Positions 41,096 through 49,796 of a stretch of 64,000 bases of DNA are shown here, in pieces. The notes under the pieces were generated by a model. It had not been told where the DNA came from. It saw only the letters and a list, made by a program, of their open reading frames with translations, and ran no database searches. Position 1 is the first letter of the stretch. The number at the start of each line of letters is the position of its first letter. The DNA is from Streptomyces sp. H27-H1 (GTDB taxonomy: Bacteria; Actinomycetota; Actinomycetes; Streptomycetales; Streptomycetaceae): assembly GCF_026627445.1 (NCBI RefSeq), contig NZ_JAPNLJ010000018.1, positions 62,001-126,000 of the forward strand, given 5' to 3'. The position numbers and the translations under genes were made by a program.

Positions 41096-42000
41096 GCCGG
41101 GATCTCCGTTCGGTCGGGCAGGGCGGCCGGTGCGGGCGGCCCGTTCTGCTGGGCGTTCAGGCGGCGCCAGGCCAGTAGCGAGCACAGGGCGAAGCCGAGG
41201 GCGTTGCCGAGGCCGTGGGTCGCCGCCATCCAGGTCAGGGTGGGGTGCACGATGCCGGTGGCCTCGCCGAGGGCCCACCACAGGGCGAGCAGCATGGTGG
41301 CCACCAGCACGGCCGCGGAGGCCGCGAGCAGCGCGCCGGTGAGCCGGTCCCGCTCGCGGGCCCCGGGGCGAACGCCCCGCCAGGTCAGCAGGGCCACCGC
41401 CCACATCCCGCCGGTCAGTGTCACCGCGCCCACCAGCTCGGCCCAGTCGTCGATGAAGTAGCCGAGGAGGACGAGCAGCGTCCCGGCGGGAACGCTGTAC
41501 GCCGCCCAGCGTGCGAGGGCTCCGGTGGCGGTGGCCCGGCACACCAGTCCGGCGACCAGGGCCGCGGCGAAACCGGCGAAGTGGAAGTGGGGCACCGTCA
41601 GGGCCAGGATGTCGAGGTCGAAGCCGAAGAGCCGGTATCCGGCGCGTTCGGCCACCAGGGCGGTCCCGGCGACCGAGGGCGCCGCCAGTGCGGTGAGCAC
41701 GGCCACCTCGGCGGGTCCGAAGGCCCGCCAGGGAGGGCCGGTGCGGTCCCGCCGGGCCAGGGTCCGCGCCGCGAGGACCAGGGCCTGAGCCGCGAGGGCG
41801 AGTGTGGCGGCTGCGTAGAGTGCGCCGAGGGCCGCGGCCGGGGCTCCCCGCGGCAGCCACAGGCAGAGCGCTCCGGGGGCCGCGAACAGCGGCCAGAGCG
41901 CGGCCGTCCGCCGGAACCGGACCGGATCGATCAGGCGCAGGCCGGCCGGGACGACGTAGAGCATGCCCAGGGTGACGATCGGATTCACCAGCACGATCAT
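41092..42000 (-). CDS. YndJ-like integral membrane protein
   Basis: 302 residues with eight or nine membrane helices. Conserved-looking motifs: VNPIVTLGMLYVVPAGLRL at the start, FDLDILALTVPHFHFAGFAA near residue 130 with two His, and WMAATHGLGNALGFALCSLL near the end. This pattern fits the YndJ family, which often neighbours DUF1990 genes. Function unknown; the His motifs within membrane segments could bind metal or haem. ATG at 42000 has GGGGGG upstream. It is the first gene of a three-gene operon behind two identical-type palindromes. Confidence 0.85.
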   Translation of the reverse strand: MIVLVNPIVTLGMLYVVPAGLRLIDPVRFRRTAALWPLFAAPGALCLWLPRGAPAAALGALYAAATLALAAQALVLAARTLARRDRTGPPWRAFGPAEVAVLTALAAPSVAGTALVAERAGYRLFGFDLDILALTVPHFHFAGFAAALVAGLVCRATATGALARWAAYSVPAGTLLVLLGYFIDDWAELVGAVTLTGGMWAVALLTWRGVRPGARERDRLTGALLAASAAVLVATMLLALWWALGEATGIVHPTLTWMAATHGLGNALGFALCSLLAWRRLNAQQNGPPAPAALPDRTEIPA

Positions 42001-42030
42001 CGCGGATCCCCCCTTCAGGAAACGAACGCC

Positions 42031-42085
42031 TTGAACGCGTTCAACTCACGATCGTGAGCCTAGACGTTCTGTTGAACATGTTCAA
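42031..42085. promoter_or_regulatory. three perfect 14-bp palindromes upstream of yndJ
   Basis: TTGAACGCGTTCAA (42031-42044), CTCACGATCGTGAG (42045-42058) and TTGAACATGTTCAA (42072-42085) are each perfect palindromes. The two TTGAAC-N2-GTTCAA sites are 41 nt apart, close to four helical turns, as for cooperative repressor dimers. They lie between divergent yndJ and lipoprotein genes. Confidence 0.75.
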
Positions 42086-42175
42086 GAGAGTCTCTAATCA
42101 GTGGTCTCCGGTTGCGGCCACCCCGTACATACGGCAGACAAGAGGCATCAACCGGGGCGAAAAGGGAGATTCAAC

Positions 42176-43465
42176 GTGTACGCACCGACACCTCGTCAGG
42201 CGCCGCGTCGTCACGCACCGGCCCGTGCGGCCGTCCTCACCCTCCTCGGACTCCTCGCCGCGGCCTGCGGGGCCGCCGGCGGTGAGGGACCGGCCAAGGG
42301 CCCCGCCGCCGAGAGCCAGGACGTCCACCTCCAGCCCGTGGCCTCGGCCGGCCCGGACCCCTTCACCACCTCCTCCGCCACCGGCGAATCGGCTCCCGTC
42401 CAGCCCCCGCTGCCCAACGCTTCCGGCCAGGGCATCCGGACCGTCAACGCGGCCACCCCCGGCCTGTACGGCGGAACCCAGCGGCTCGGCAGCTGCGACG
42501 TGGAAGCGCAGGTCCAGTCCCTGACCGCCGACGACGCAAAGGCCCGCGCCTTCGCCGAGGCCTCCCAGGTGGAGCAGGAGCAGATCCCCGAATTCCTGCG
42601 CGGCCTCACCCCGGTCGTGCTGCGCGCCGACACCCGGGTGACCAACCACGGATTCGCCGACGGCGCCCCCGACGCCTTCCAGTCCGTCCTGCAGGCCGGC
42701 ACCGCCGTCCTCGTGGACGGCCACGGAATGCCCCGCGTCCGCTGCGCCTGCGGAAACCCGCTGCTCGCACCGCGCGCCGCCAAGGGAGCACCGGTGCTCA
42801 AGGGCGACCCCTGGACCGGCTACCGGCCCAACCAGGTCGTGGTCATCGAGCCGACCGCGCAAGTGATCAACAACCTGGTCATCGTCAACATCGCCGACAA
42901 CACCTGGATCGAGCGCAGGACCGGCGACGACGGGGCCCAGGACCGCCCCCCGCAGACGCCGCCCCCCTTCGACCCGGCCGCCGGGATCCCCAGCGGGCCC
43001 GCGACCCCGCCCGGCGCCTCGCCGACCGTTCCCTGCCCGACCCCGGACAGCAACAGCCTCGCCCGCACCGAGCCGCCGCCCTCCGGCCCTCCGGCCCCCG
43101 GCCGCAGCCCCGCCCCGAGCGCGGCCGACTGCCCGCCGAGCCCCCCGCAGACGGCCCCGAACACCCCGGTGGCCCCCGACCAGCCCTCGTCCGGCATCCC
43201 CTCGGGCCCGCCCACGGCCCCGCCGCCCGGCACGGACCAGCCCTCGGACGTACCCGGCGACATCCCCACCGACATCCCCTCCGACCTGCCCGGCCAGAAC
43301 CCGAGCGACCCGGGGGCCCTGGTGGGCCCCGACGGAGTGTCGCCGCAGCCGAGCGATCCGTTCGGCCCCGAAGACCCGTACGCGGACCCGTACGCCGACC
43401 CGTACCCGGTCCCCGAGCGGCAGCCCTCGGCCCCGTACGACGGCCAGTCCCTGGAGAGCGCCTGA
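42176..43465 (+). CDS. secreted lipoprotein with DUF6777-like domain and long Pro-rich tail
   Basis: 429 residues. Signal peptide with lipobox LLAAACG (Cys ~31). Residues ~85-245 form the conserved part (PGLYGGTQRLGSCDVEAQV, DTRVTNHGFADGAPDAFQSV, GMPRVRCACGNPL, PNQVVVIEPTAQVINN), which I associate with DUF6777-type proteins. The rest is a low-complexity Pro/Ser/Asp tail with DPYADPYADPY repeats, likely wall-spanning. Role unknown; in relatives such domains accompany Ser/Thr kinase or lipoprotein genes. GTG at 42176 has AAGGGAG 9 nt upstream. Convergent terminator not seen; a SpoIIE gene follows after 41 nt. Confidence 0.8.
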   Translation: MYAPTPRQAPRRHAPARAAVLTLLGLLAAACGAAGGEGPAKGPAAESQDVHLQPVASAGPDPFTTSSATGESAPVQPPLPNASGQGIRTVNAATPGLYGGTQRLGSCDVEAQVQSLTADDAKARAFAEASQVEQEQIPEFLRGLTPVVLRADTRVTNHGFADGAPDAFQSVLQAGTAVLVDGHGMPRVRCACGNPLLAPRAAKGAPVLKGDPWTGYRPNQVVVIEPTAQVINNLVIVNIADNTWIERRTGDDGAQDRPPQTPPPFDPAAGIPSGPATPPGASPTVPCPTPDSNSLARTEPPPSGPPAPGRSPAPSAADCPPSPPQTAPNTPVAPDQPSSGIPSGPPTAPPPGTDQPSDVPGDIPTDIPSDLPGQNPSDPGALVGPDGVSPQPSDPFGPEDPYADPYADPYPVPERQPSAPYDGQSLESA

Positions 43466-43506
43466 CCTGGGGGGCGCCCGATCCGCCGGTGTGTCATGGT
43501 GGACCG

Positions 43507-45552
43507 GTGCCGACCGCCGTATCGCTGCCGGACGACTGGCCCGCACACCCGGACCGGTCGCTCTCGCTGAACCGCATGGGCAGTTTCGACTGGGACCTGG
43601 TCACCGGTCTCATGCACATGGACTCGGCCGCCCTCGAAGTCTTCGACACCGCCGTCGAGGAGTACGACGGCCGGCCCGAGTCCCTCTCGCCCCGGGTCCC
43701 GCCCGCCGAGAGCATCCGGCTCGACGCACTGGTCTCCTCGGCCCTCAAGAGCGGGGTCGACAGCTACGGCGCCTACTTCCGCATCCGCTGCCACGACGGC
43801 CGGTTGCGCTGGACGCACACCCAGGGCCGGGTCATGCGCGGCCCGGACGGCCGCCCGTACCGGATCATCGGCATCGTCCGCGACGCCACCGAGGAGCTCA
43901 GCCATTCGGCGGAGCGCCTCGGACTCGACGAGGAGCGGCGCCGCCAGACGTCCGTGGTCGAGAGCACCACCGCCGCGCTCGCGCACGCCCGTACCGTCCA
44001 GGACGTCATCGACGCGCTCGGTGACGCCCACGGCCTGGAACGGCTCGGGTCGATGGGCATGGTGATGGGACTGGTCGAAGCCGGCCGCATCCACCTCGTG
44101 GCCGAGGGCCCCGCGGGCAGTTTCGTCCCCGGCACCCGCTACACCCGCATCGACGAGCAGTACCCGATGAGCGAGGTGGTCCGCTCGCTCCAGCCGCGTT
44201 TCCTGGACTCCGCAGCCGAGTTCGCCGCCGGGTACCCCGGGCTCTGGGCGAAGATCTCGTCCATGCACATCTCGGCGGCCGCCTACCTGCCGCTGATCGC
44301 CCAGGCCCGCCCGATCGGCGCGATCGGCCTGCTCTACCGCGACAAGGACGGCTTCACGCAAGAGGAGCGCAACCTGCTCGTCGCGCTCGGCAGCAGCATC
44401 GCGCAGAGCCTGCAGCGGGCGATGCTGCTGGAGCAGGAGCACGACCTGGCGGAGGGGCTCCAGCAGGCGATGCTGCCGCGCCGGATCCCCTCGGTGCCGG
44501 GCGCCGAGATCGCCGTACGGTACCGCTCGGCCCGGATGGGCCGGGACATCGGCGGCGACTGGTACGACGTCATCCCGCTGCCCGGCGGCCGGGTCGGCGC
44601 GGTCATCGGCGACGTCCAGGGCCACGACACCCACGCGGCGGCGGTCATGGGCCAGCTGCGCATCGTGCTGCGCGCCTACGCCGCCGAAGGGCACTCACCG
44701 GCCACCGTCATGGCCCGGGCCTCCGTCTTCCTGCACGAGCTGGACACCGACCGCTTCGCCACCTGCACGTACATCGAGGCCGACCTCTCGACCGGGGTGC
44801 TGCAACTGGTCCGGGCCGGCCACATCGACCCCCTGCTGCGCACCCGGGACGGGGGCTGCGAGCGCCTCGCGCTGGAGGGTGGGATGCCGCTGGGGCTGTC
44901 CGCGGAGTTCGGTCGGCTGGAGTACCCGGTGACCACGGTCGAGATGGGACCGGGGGAAACGCTTCTGCTCTGCACGGACGGCCTGGTGGAACAGCCCGGA
45001 GCCGACCTGGACGACGGCATCGAACTGCTCGCCTCCCTCATCCGCACCGGCCCCACCGACCTGGCCCTGCTGGCGGACCGGCTCTGCGAGGTCGTGGACG
45101 ACCGGGGCGGCGACGACGACATGGCGCTGCTGCTGCTGCGCCGGGACGCCGTGGAGGCCCAGCAGGCCGGCGGCCGGCTCCAGCAGCACGTGGCCCCCGG
45201 CGATCCGGAGGCCCTCGTATCGGCCCGCCACATGATCGGCGCGGCGGTACGGGCCTGGGGCGCCCGGGACCGGGCGGACGAGATCGAGCTGATCGCGGAC
45301 GAGCTCATCGTCAACGCACTCATGCACACCGACGGCCCGGCCATCGTGACCCTGCGCGTGCTGACCGGCCCCCAACGCCGGCTCCGCGTGGAGGTCGAGG
45401 ACCGCTCCAGCGCTCTGCCGCGCCGCAGGGAGGCGGGCGACTCCGGGGTCTCCGGGCGCGGCCTGATGCTGGTCGACCGCCTCGCGGACGTCTGGGGCGT
45501 GGAATCGCGGGGGAGCGGCAAATGCGTCTGGTGCGAGTTCACGATGCCGTGA
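43507..45552 (+). CDS. SpoIIE-type PP2C phosphatase with PAS, GAF and anti-sigma-like ATPase domains
   Basis: 681 residues: PAS (~15-125, FDWDLVTGLMHMD ... GRPYRIIGIVRDATE), GAF (~150-300), PP2C/SpoIIE (~325-540, GRDIGGDWYDVIPLPGGRVG with metal-binding Asp, RAGHIDPLL) and a HATPase_c domain (~560-680, ADELIVNALMHT with N-box Asn). Such proteins dephosphorylate anti-anti-sigma factors and may also phosphorylate them, so one protein can run a partner-switching cycle tied to a sensed signal. No anti-sigma or anti-anti-sigma gene is adjacent. GTG at 43507 may start a leaderless message (CATGGT 43495-43500); GTG at 43489 is the alternative. Confidence 0.92.
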   Translation: MPTAVSLPDDWPAHPDRSLSLNRMGSFDWDLVTGLMHMDSAALEVFDTAVEEYDGRPESLSPRVPPAESIRLDALVSSALKSGVDSYGAYFRIRCHDGRLRWTHTQGRVMRGPDGRPYRIIGIVRDATEELSHSAERLGLDEERRRQTSVVESTTAALAHARTVQDVIDALGDAHGLERLGSMGMVMGLVEAGRIHLVAEGPAGSFVPGTRYTRIDEQYPMSEVVRSLQPRFLDSAAEFAAGYPGLWAKISSMHISAAAYLPLIAQARPIGAIGLLYRDKDGFTQEERNLLVALGSSIAQSLQRAMLLEQEHDLAEGLQQAMLPRRIPSVPGAEIAVRYRSARMGRDIGGDWYDVIPLPGGRVGAVIGDVQGHDTHAAAVMGQLRIVLRAYAAEGHSPATVMARASVFLHELDTDRFATCTYIEADLSTGVLQLVRAGHIDPLLRTRDGGCERLALEGGMPLGLSAEFGRLEYPVTTVEMGPGETLLLCTDGLVEQPGADLDDGIELLASLIRTGPTDLALLADRLCEVVDDRGGDDDMALLLLRRDAVEAQQAGGRLQQHVAPGDPEALVSARHMIGAAVRAWGARDRADEIELIADELIVNALMHTDGPAIVTLRVLTGPQRRLRVEVEDRSSALPRRREAGDSGVSGRGLMLVDRLADVWGVESRGSGKCVWCEFTMP

Positions 45553-45644
45553 CCGCCCGGTACGCCCCGAACCGGACCCAGCGCGCCGGCCGCAGCCGAA
45601 AGTCCGTTGCGGGGGAGCGGCCGGGACCCCGATGATCGGTGGCG

Positions 45645-46865
45645 ATGACCGACGCCACGGATGATTTCCGCACACTGTTGAAGTCCGGCGATCTGCCGGC
45701 CGCCGTACGATCGCTGCGCCCGCACGCCGAGACCCTCCCCCTCGCCGAACTCGCCCGGGCCGTCCGGGCCCTGGGCGAAGCCGCCGGGTTCAAGGACCTG
45801 GCCAAGGCGGCAAAGACCGCCGCCAAGCGGCCCGAGGACCCCAAGGCCCTCTACGACCTCGGCTACGCCTGCGTCGAGCGCGGCATCGCCTTCCTCGGCA
45901 TAGCCCCGCTGCGCGCCGCGCTCGCCCGGGTCCCCGGCTCCCGCACCCTGCTCGCCGAGCTCGTCGCCGCCCTGGCGGACGGGGAACGGCACGCCGAGGC
46001 CGCGGCCCTGCTCGCCGCCCGCGGGGACCTGCTACCCGCCTGGCCCGAGACCTACCTGCTCGCGCACCACACCCTCCTCGCCGGGGACCTCCCCGGGGCC
46101 CGTGCCGCCGCCGGCCGGCTGACCGCGCCCGAGGACGACACCTGGAGCTGGGCCCACGCCCGCCAGCGCCGGATCCTCGCCCGCGCCGAACTCGCCGCCG
46201 CCGCCGGGCCGCTGGACTCCACGGACCTGCGCGGCTGGCAGTTCGCGCTCACCGGGACCCTGCTCGCCACCCTCTCCCCGTACGGCTACGACGCCGGCAT
46301 GAGCGGCCGCTTCGCCTTCCTCGGCGACACCCACGACACCTGCCGCCGCGGCCTCGCCCGCCTCGCACTGGCCCTGGACGCCACCGGACGGCGCCCCGCC
46401 ACGGTCTCGCTGCTCCCCGGCCGGTCCGACCGGATCCTGGGCCTCGCCGCCGCGACCGTGCTCGCGCTGCCCGCAGTGCCGTACGAGCCCACCCGGACGG
46501 ACACCCTCGTCGTCGCCTACCAGCTCGGCGAGGAGGACCTGGCGCTGCAGGAGCGCACCGACGGGCAGATCGTGTACGAGCACGCCACCCGGTGGACCGG
46601 CCCGCCGCCGGTCAGCGCCGACTTCAGCGCGCTGCAGGCACAGTTCGTCACGGAGCCGTGGAAGGAAGACACCCGGCCCGAGGAGGAGATCGCCCGCGAC
46701 ATCGCGGCCGCCGACCCCACCGCGGACGAGGGCGACGGGGCGACCCCGCCCGATACCGACGAGGCCTTCCGGGCCTACGCCGCGGCCCTCGCGCCCGGCT
46801 GGCTCACCGGCCCCCGTGACCGGATCGGCTCCGCGGGCCCGGTGCCCAGCTCGCGCTTCGCCTGA
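45645..46865 (+). CDS. hypothetical protein with N-terminal alpha-helical repeats
   Basis: 406 residues. The first ~200 are Ala/Leu-rich helices reminiscent of TPR-like repeats (LGEAAGFKDLAKAAKTAAKR, YDLGYACVERGIAFLGIAPL, LLAELVAALADGERHAEAAA). The second part has GWQFALTGTLLATLSPYGYD near residue 190 and mixed alpha/beta character, ending in an acidic region. No signal peptide or membrane helix. I do not recognise a named family. ATG at 45645 is chosen; GTG at 45639 two codons earlier is also possible. It lies between SpoIIE and the DNA glycosylase gene, all on the same strand. Confidence 0.78.
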   Translation: MTDATDDFRTLLKSGDLPAAVRSLRPHAETLPLAELARAVRALGEAAGFKDLAKAAKTAAKRPEDPKALYDLGYACVERGIAFLGIAPLRAALARVPGSRTLLAELVAALADGERHAEAAALLAARGDLLPAWPETYLLAHHTLLAGDLPGARAAAGRLTAPEDDTWSWAHARQRRILARAELAAAAGPLDSTDLRGWQFALTGTLLATLSPYGYDAGMSGRFAFLGDTHDTCRRGLARLALALDATGRRPATVSLLPGRSDRILGLAAATVLALPAVPYEPTRTDTLVVAYQLGEEDLALQERTDGQIVYEHATRWTGPPPVSADFSALQAQFVTEPWKEDTRPEEEIARDIAAADPTADEGDGATPPDTDEAFRAYAAALAPGWLTGPRDRIGSAGPVPSSRFA

Positions 46866-46885
46866 GGCCACGGCAGGCTGGGGGC

Positions 46886-47746
46886 ATGCCCGAGCTGCCC
46901 GAAGTCGAGGCCCTGAGGGAGTTCCTCGAAGAACACCTCGCCGGGCGGGTGGTCGAGCGCGTCCTCCCGCTCGCCGTGAGCGTGCTCAAGACGTACGACC
47001 CGCCGCTGACCGCACTCGAGGGACAGCGGGCCGGGGCCACGGCCCGCCACGGCAAGTTCCTCGCCCTGCGGATCGGCGAGCTCCACCTCGTCACCCACCT
47101 CGCCCGGGCCGGCTGGCTGCGCTGGATGGACACCGTTCCCGCGCAGCCGCCGCGCCCCGGCAAGGGGCCGCTCGCCCTGCGCCTCGTCCTGCAGGGCGGA
47201 GGCGGGTTCGACCTCACCGAGGCCGGGACCCAGAAGCGGCTCGCCGTGTACGTGGTCCGCGATCCGCAGGAGGTCCCGGGCATCGCCCGGCTGGGTCCGG
47301 ACCCGCTCGCCGAGGCCTTCGACCGCGCGGCCTTCGGCGAGCTGCTCGCCGGGGAACGCCGCCAGATCAAGGGCGTGCTGCGCGACCAGAGCGTCATCGC
47401 GGGGATCGGAAACGCGTACAGCGACGAGATCCTCCACCACGCCAAGGTCTCGCCCTTCAAACTGGCCGCCTCATTCGACGAGGCGCAGGTGGACCAGTTG
47501 TACGAGGCCCTCCAGGACACGCTGCGCGCGGCCGTCGAGCGGGCGCACGGGGTGGCCGCCGGACGGCTCAAGGCCGAGAAGAAGAGCGGGATGCGGGTCC
47601 ACGGCCGTGCGGGCGAGACCTGCCCGGTGTGCGGGGACACCGTCCGCTCGGTGTCCTTCGCCGACTCCTCGCTCCAGTACTGCGCCACGTGCCAGACCGG
47701 TGGGAAGCCGCTCGCGGACCGGCGGCTGTCCAAGCTGCTGAAGTAG
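46886..47746 (+). CDS. Fpg/Nei family DNA glycosylase
   Basis: 286 residues. It starts MPELPEVEALREFL; Pro2-Glu3 are the catalytic residues after Met removal. The helix-two-turn-helix IKGVLRDQSVIAGIGNAYSDE lies near residue 158 and the C-terminal zinc finger uses CPVCGDTV and CATCQTGG. It removes oxidised bases (8-oxoG, formamidopyrimidines or oxidised pyrimidines) and cuts the abasic site. The DNA-intercalating loop is not diagnostic of Fpg versus Nei. No Shine-Dalgarno before the ATG; CAGGCT 6 nt upstream is a possible -10 box. Confidence 0.93.
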   Translation: MPELPEVEALREFLEEHLAGRVVERVLPLAVSVLKTYDPPLTALEGQRAGATARHGKFLALRIGELHLVTHLARAGWLRWMDTVPAQPPRPGKGPLALRLVLQGGGGFDLTEAGTQKRLAVYVVRDPQEVPGIARLGPDPLAEAFDRAAFGELLAGERRQIKGVLRDQSVIAGIGNAYSDEILHHAKVSPFKLAASFDEAQVDQLYEALQDTLRAAVERAHGVAAGRLKAEKKSGMRVHGRAGETCPVCGDTVRSVSFADSSLQYCATCQTGGKPLADRRLSKLLK

Positions 47747-47750
47747 GCCC

Positions 47751-47775
47751 CCGGGCCCTTCGCGGGAGGGCCCGG
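47751..47775 (+). terminator. terminator of the DNA glycosylase gene
   Basis: CCGGGCCCT (47751-47759) and AGGGCCCGG (47767-47775) form a perfect 9-bp stem with a 7-nt loop, 4 nt after the stop codon. Confidence 0.7.
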
Positions 47776-47804
47776 CCGGCCGGGCTCCGGTTAAACTCCG
47801 GCCC

Positions 47805-48206
47805 ATGTCCGAGGAGCAGGAGCCGCAGCCGCCCCGGCGCGAGGTCGTCACCGGGGTCCCGCGCGGCAGCCGCCGGCCGCCCGCGCACACCCCGGCCCGC
47901 TCCGAGATCTCCGAGCAGACCACCCTGGGCGCCACCTATGTACGGTCCCTCATGCGCAGCCAGCTCCGCGCCGGACTCGGCGCCCTGGCCGCGCTCGTCC
48001 TCCTGGTGGGGCTGCTGCCGCTGCTGTTCCTGCTGCCGCGGGTCGCTTCGGGCCCGCTGGTCTGGGTCGCGCTCGGGGTCCTGGTGTACCCGGTGCTGTG
48101 GTGCGTGGCCCGTGCGTACGTGATCCGGGCCGAGCGCAACGAGGCCGATTTCACCGGCCTGGTCACCGATCCGACGGAGCTGCCGGGGCCGCGCCGGCCG
48201 GAGTAG
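47805..48206 (+). CDS. small membrane protein of unknown function
   Basis: 133 residues. A hydrophilic head rich in Pro, Arg and Glu (QEPQPPRREVVTGVPRGS) is followed by two membrane helices (~57-80 and ~83-105), then VRIRAERNEADFTGLV and an acidic tail; the arrangement resembles DUF485-like proteins but no symporter gene follows. No Shine-Dalgarno; TAAACT at 47792-47797 is 7 nt before the ATG, so a leaderless message is likely. Function unknown. Confidence 0.75.
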   Translation: MSEEQEPQPPRREVVTGVPRGSRRPPAHTPARSEISEQTTLGATYVRSLMRSQLRAGLGALAALVLLVGLLPLLFLLPRVASGPLVWVALGVLVYPVLWCVARAYVIRAERNEADFTGLVTDPTELPGPRRPE

Positions 48207-48249
48207 CGGGCCGGGGGTACGGGAGTTCGCCCGTGCTCGGCACTCGGGG

Positions 48250-48765
48250 TCAGAACAGGTGCATCGCCAAGTGCCCGAGCGGCAGGCCGAGTTGCCAGGC
48301 AGGAGTCCAGACCCGGGCGTTCTCGTCCAGGCCCGGCGGGGTGTCGGCGTGGCCGTGGCGTCCAGGGTCGAGGTTGGTGGCGAACAGCTCCGTGCGGTCC
48401 AGCCAGCGCCAGGCCGCCCGGGCCAGTTCCAGGTCGGGGTCCTCGCCTTCGCCGCGTTCGCGGGCCTCCTCGCCCAGCGCCAGGAACCGGGTGTGGACCC
48501 AGTCGCGCCAGGGGTGGCCGTACGCCGTCAACGACATCCACTCGTCAAGTTGCGAGACGACCCGGATCCCGGAGAGCTCGCCGGCCGCGTCCGAGAGGTA
48601 GATGGTCAGCGCGAGCGTGTCGCGTCCGGCGCGGAACTCCAGGGTGCTGACCGGGATCAGCCGGCCCGTGCGCAGCAGTTCGTCGGCGATGTACTCCGCG
48701 TAGAGCCATGCCATGGGCACCGCGAGCCCACCGTCACTGGTGCCGTTCGTACCCTCGGGCTGCAC
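48250..48765 (-). CDS. conserved-looking hypothetical protein
   Basis: 171 residues, acidic and Trp-rich, no signal or membrane segment. MAWLYAEYIADELLRTGRLI and DEWMSLTAYGHPWRDWVHTRFLALG look like amphipathic helices. I do not recognise a family. GTG at 48765 has GGTGGG close upstream. It precedes the ECF sigma gene's far end on the same strand but with a 206-nt gap upstream, so it probably has its own promoter. Confidence 0.72.
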   Translation of the reverse strand: MQPEGTNGTSDGGLAVPMAWLYAEYIADELLRTGRLIPVSTLEFRAGRDTLALTIYLSDAAGELSGIRVVSQLDEWMSLTAYGHPWRDWVHTRFLALGEEARERGEGEDPDLELARAAWRWLDRTELFATNLDPGRHGHADTPPGLDENARVWTPAWQLGLPLGHLAMHLF

Positions 48766-48971
48766 CGTCCCACCTTCTCCCGCATACGTCGTCGAGCCTT
48801 CCCGCCGTCAGCGCCGAGCCTTCCTTGCGCGGCTCGGGGAGCGGGGGATGTTTACTCAACTTGAACGCTCCAATGCCGATTTCGATGCGGTTCGTGTCCG
48901 GTTCGTGGGCGTTCAGGCCATTCTTTGACGCGTTTGCTGTGAGTCGGGCCGTGTGGGCCTCCTCGTGACGC

Positions 48972-49511
48972 TCAGGCGCCGAGTCCGTACCCGTAGCCCT
49001 GAAGGCCTTTTCGCAAGGCGCGCAGAGCGTAGTGCGTACGGGACTTGACCGTCCCGGCCGGAATGCCGAGCTCCGCCGCGGCCTCGGCCACCGAGCGGTC
49101 CTGGAAGTAGACCTGCACCAGCACGTCCCGGTGTTCCGGCCCCAGCGATCCCACGGCCCGCCGTACGTCGATGGCCGTCACCGATCCCGCCACCGCGTCC
49201 CCCGGCGCCGGTGCCTGCTCCAGCCCTTCCGGGTCCACCTCCAGGGGCCTGGACAGGCGCGCCCGCCGGGCGTCGATGGCGAGGCGCCGGGCCACCGTGA
49301 ACAGCCAGGGGCGCAGGGACTCGTAGCCGCTCGCCAGGACCTCCGGATGCTGCCAGAGCCGTAGGAGCGTCTCCTGCACGAGGTCCTCGGCGCGCTGGGC
49401 GTCCCCGGCCGTGAGGCCCAGCAGGAATCCGAACAGGGCCCGGCCGTGTTCGCGCTGGAGTCCGGCCAGTGCTTCGGGGTCGGTGCGTCGGAGCGTGGGG
49501 GCAAGGGGCAC
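48972..49511 (-). CDS. ECF-type RNA polymerase sigma factor
   Basis: 179 residues: region 2 (ALFGFLLGLTAGDAQRAEDL then VQETLLRLWQHPEVL, with RPWLFTVARRLAIDARRAR) and region 4 (LGPEHRDVLVQVYF, AAAELGIPAGTVKSRTHYAL). The type is close to the small SigL/SigJ-like ECFs that usually work with a zinc-binding anti-sigma factor; none is encoded next to it, since the following gene is a hypothetical protein 206 nt away. GTG at 49511 is secure (GGAAGGAG 6 nt upstream). It is divergent from the CapA-like lipoprotein. Confidence 0.92.
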   Translation of the reverse strand: MPLAPTLRRTDPEALAGLQREHGRALFGFLLGLTAGDAQRAEDLVQETLLRLWQHPEVLASGYESLRPWLFTVARRLAIDARRARLSRPLEVDPEGLEQAPAPGDAVAGSVTAIDVRRAVGSLGPEHRDVLVQVYFQDRSVAEAAAELGIPAGTVKSRTHYALRALRKGLQGYGYGLGA

Positions 49512-49749
49512 GGGTGGCTCCTTCCGGGGGCCGGTGGGGGGTCCGTTCTAGGTCGACGGATCCACCCTGACCTGCACCGGGCCGCCCGGGAACCGTCCCG
49601 TCCGGACGGTGCGCCCAAGCACCCGGGTCATCCGGTGGGCGGCTGCGCGGGGCGGTGAACGGTCGAACGGCGCGCCGAACGGCCATTGGAGTGAGTGTGC
49701 GGCCGAGTGGCGGAGCCGTTCCTTGACTTCGGGCGTCTCCTTCTATGAA

Positions 49750-49777
49750 TTGACCGTTGATCGGGTAGTCGTACTAA
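49750..49777 (+). promoter_or_regulatory. promoter of the CapA-like lipoprotein gene
   Basis: TTGACC (49750-49755), 16 nt, TACTAA (49772-49777). AAGGAG follows at 49780-49785, so the leader would be short and well equipped. Confidence 0.6.
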
Positions 49778-49796
49778 ACAAGGAGAGTCGGGACAG

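Noticed and set aside
42031..42085. LexA (SOS) boxes from the GAAC/GTTC half-sites
   Set aside because: The Gram-positive LexA box needs four bases between GAAC and GTTC; here there are two, and the flanking bases differ.
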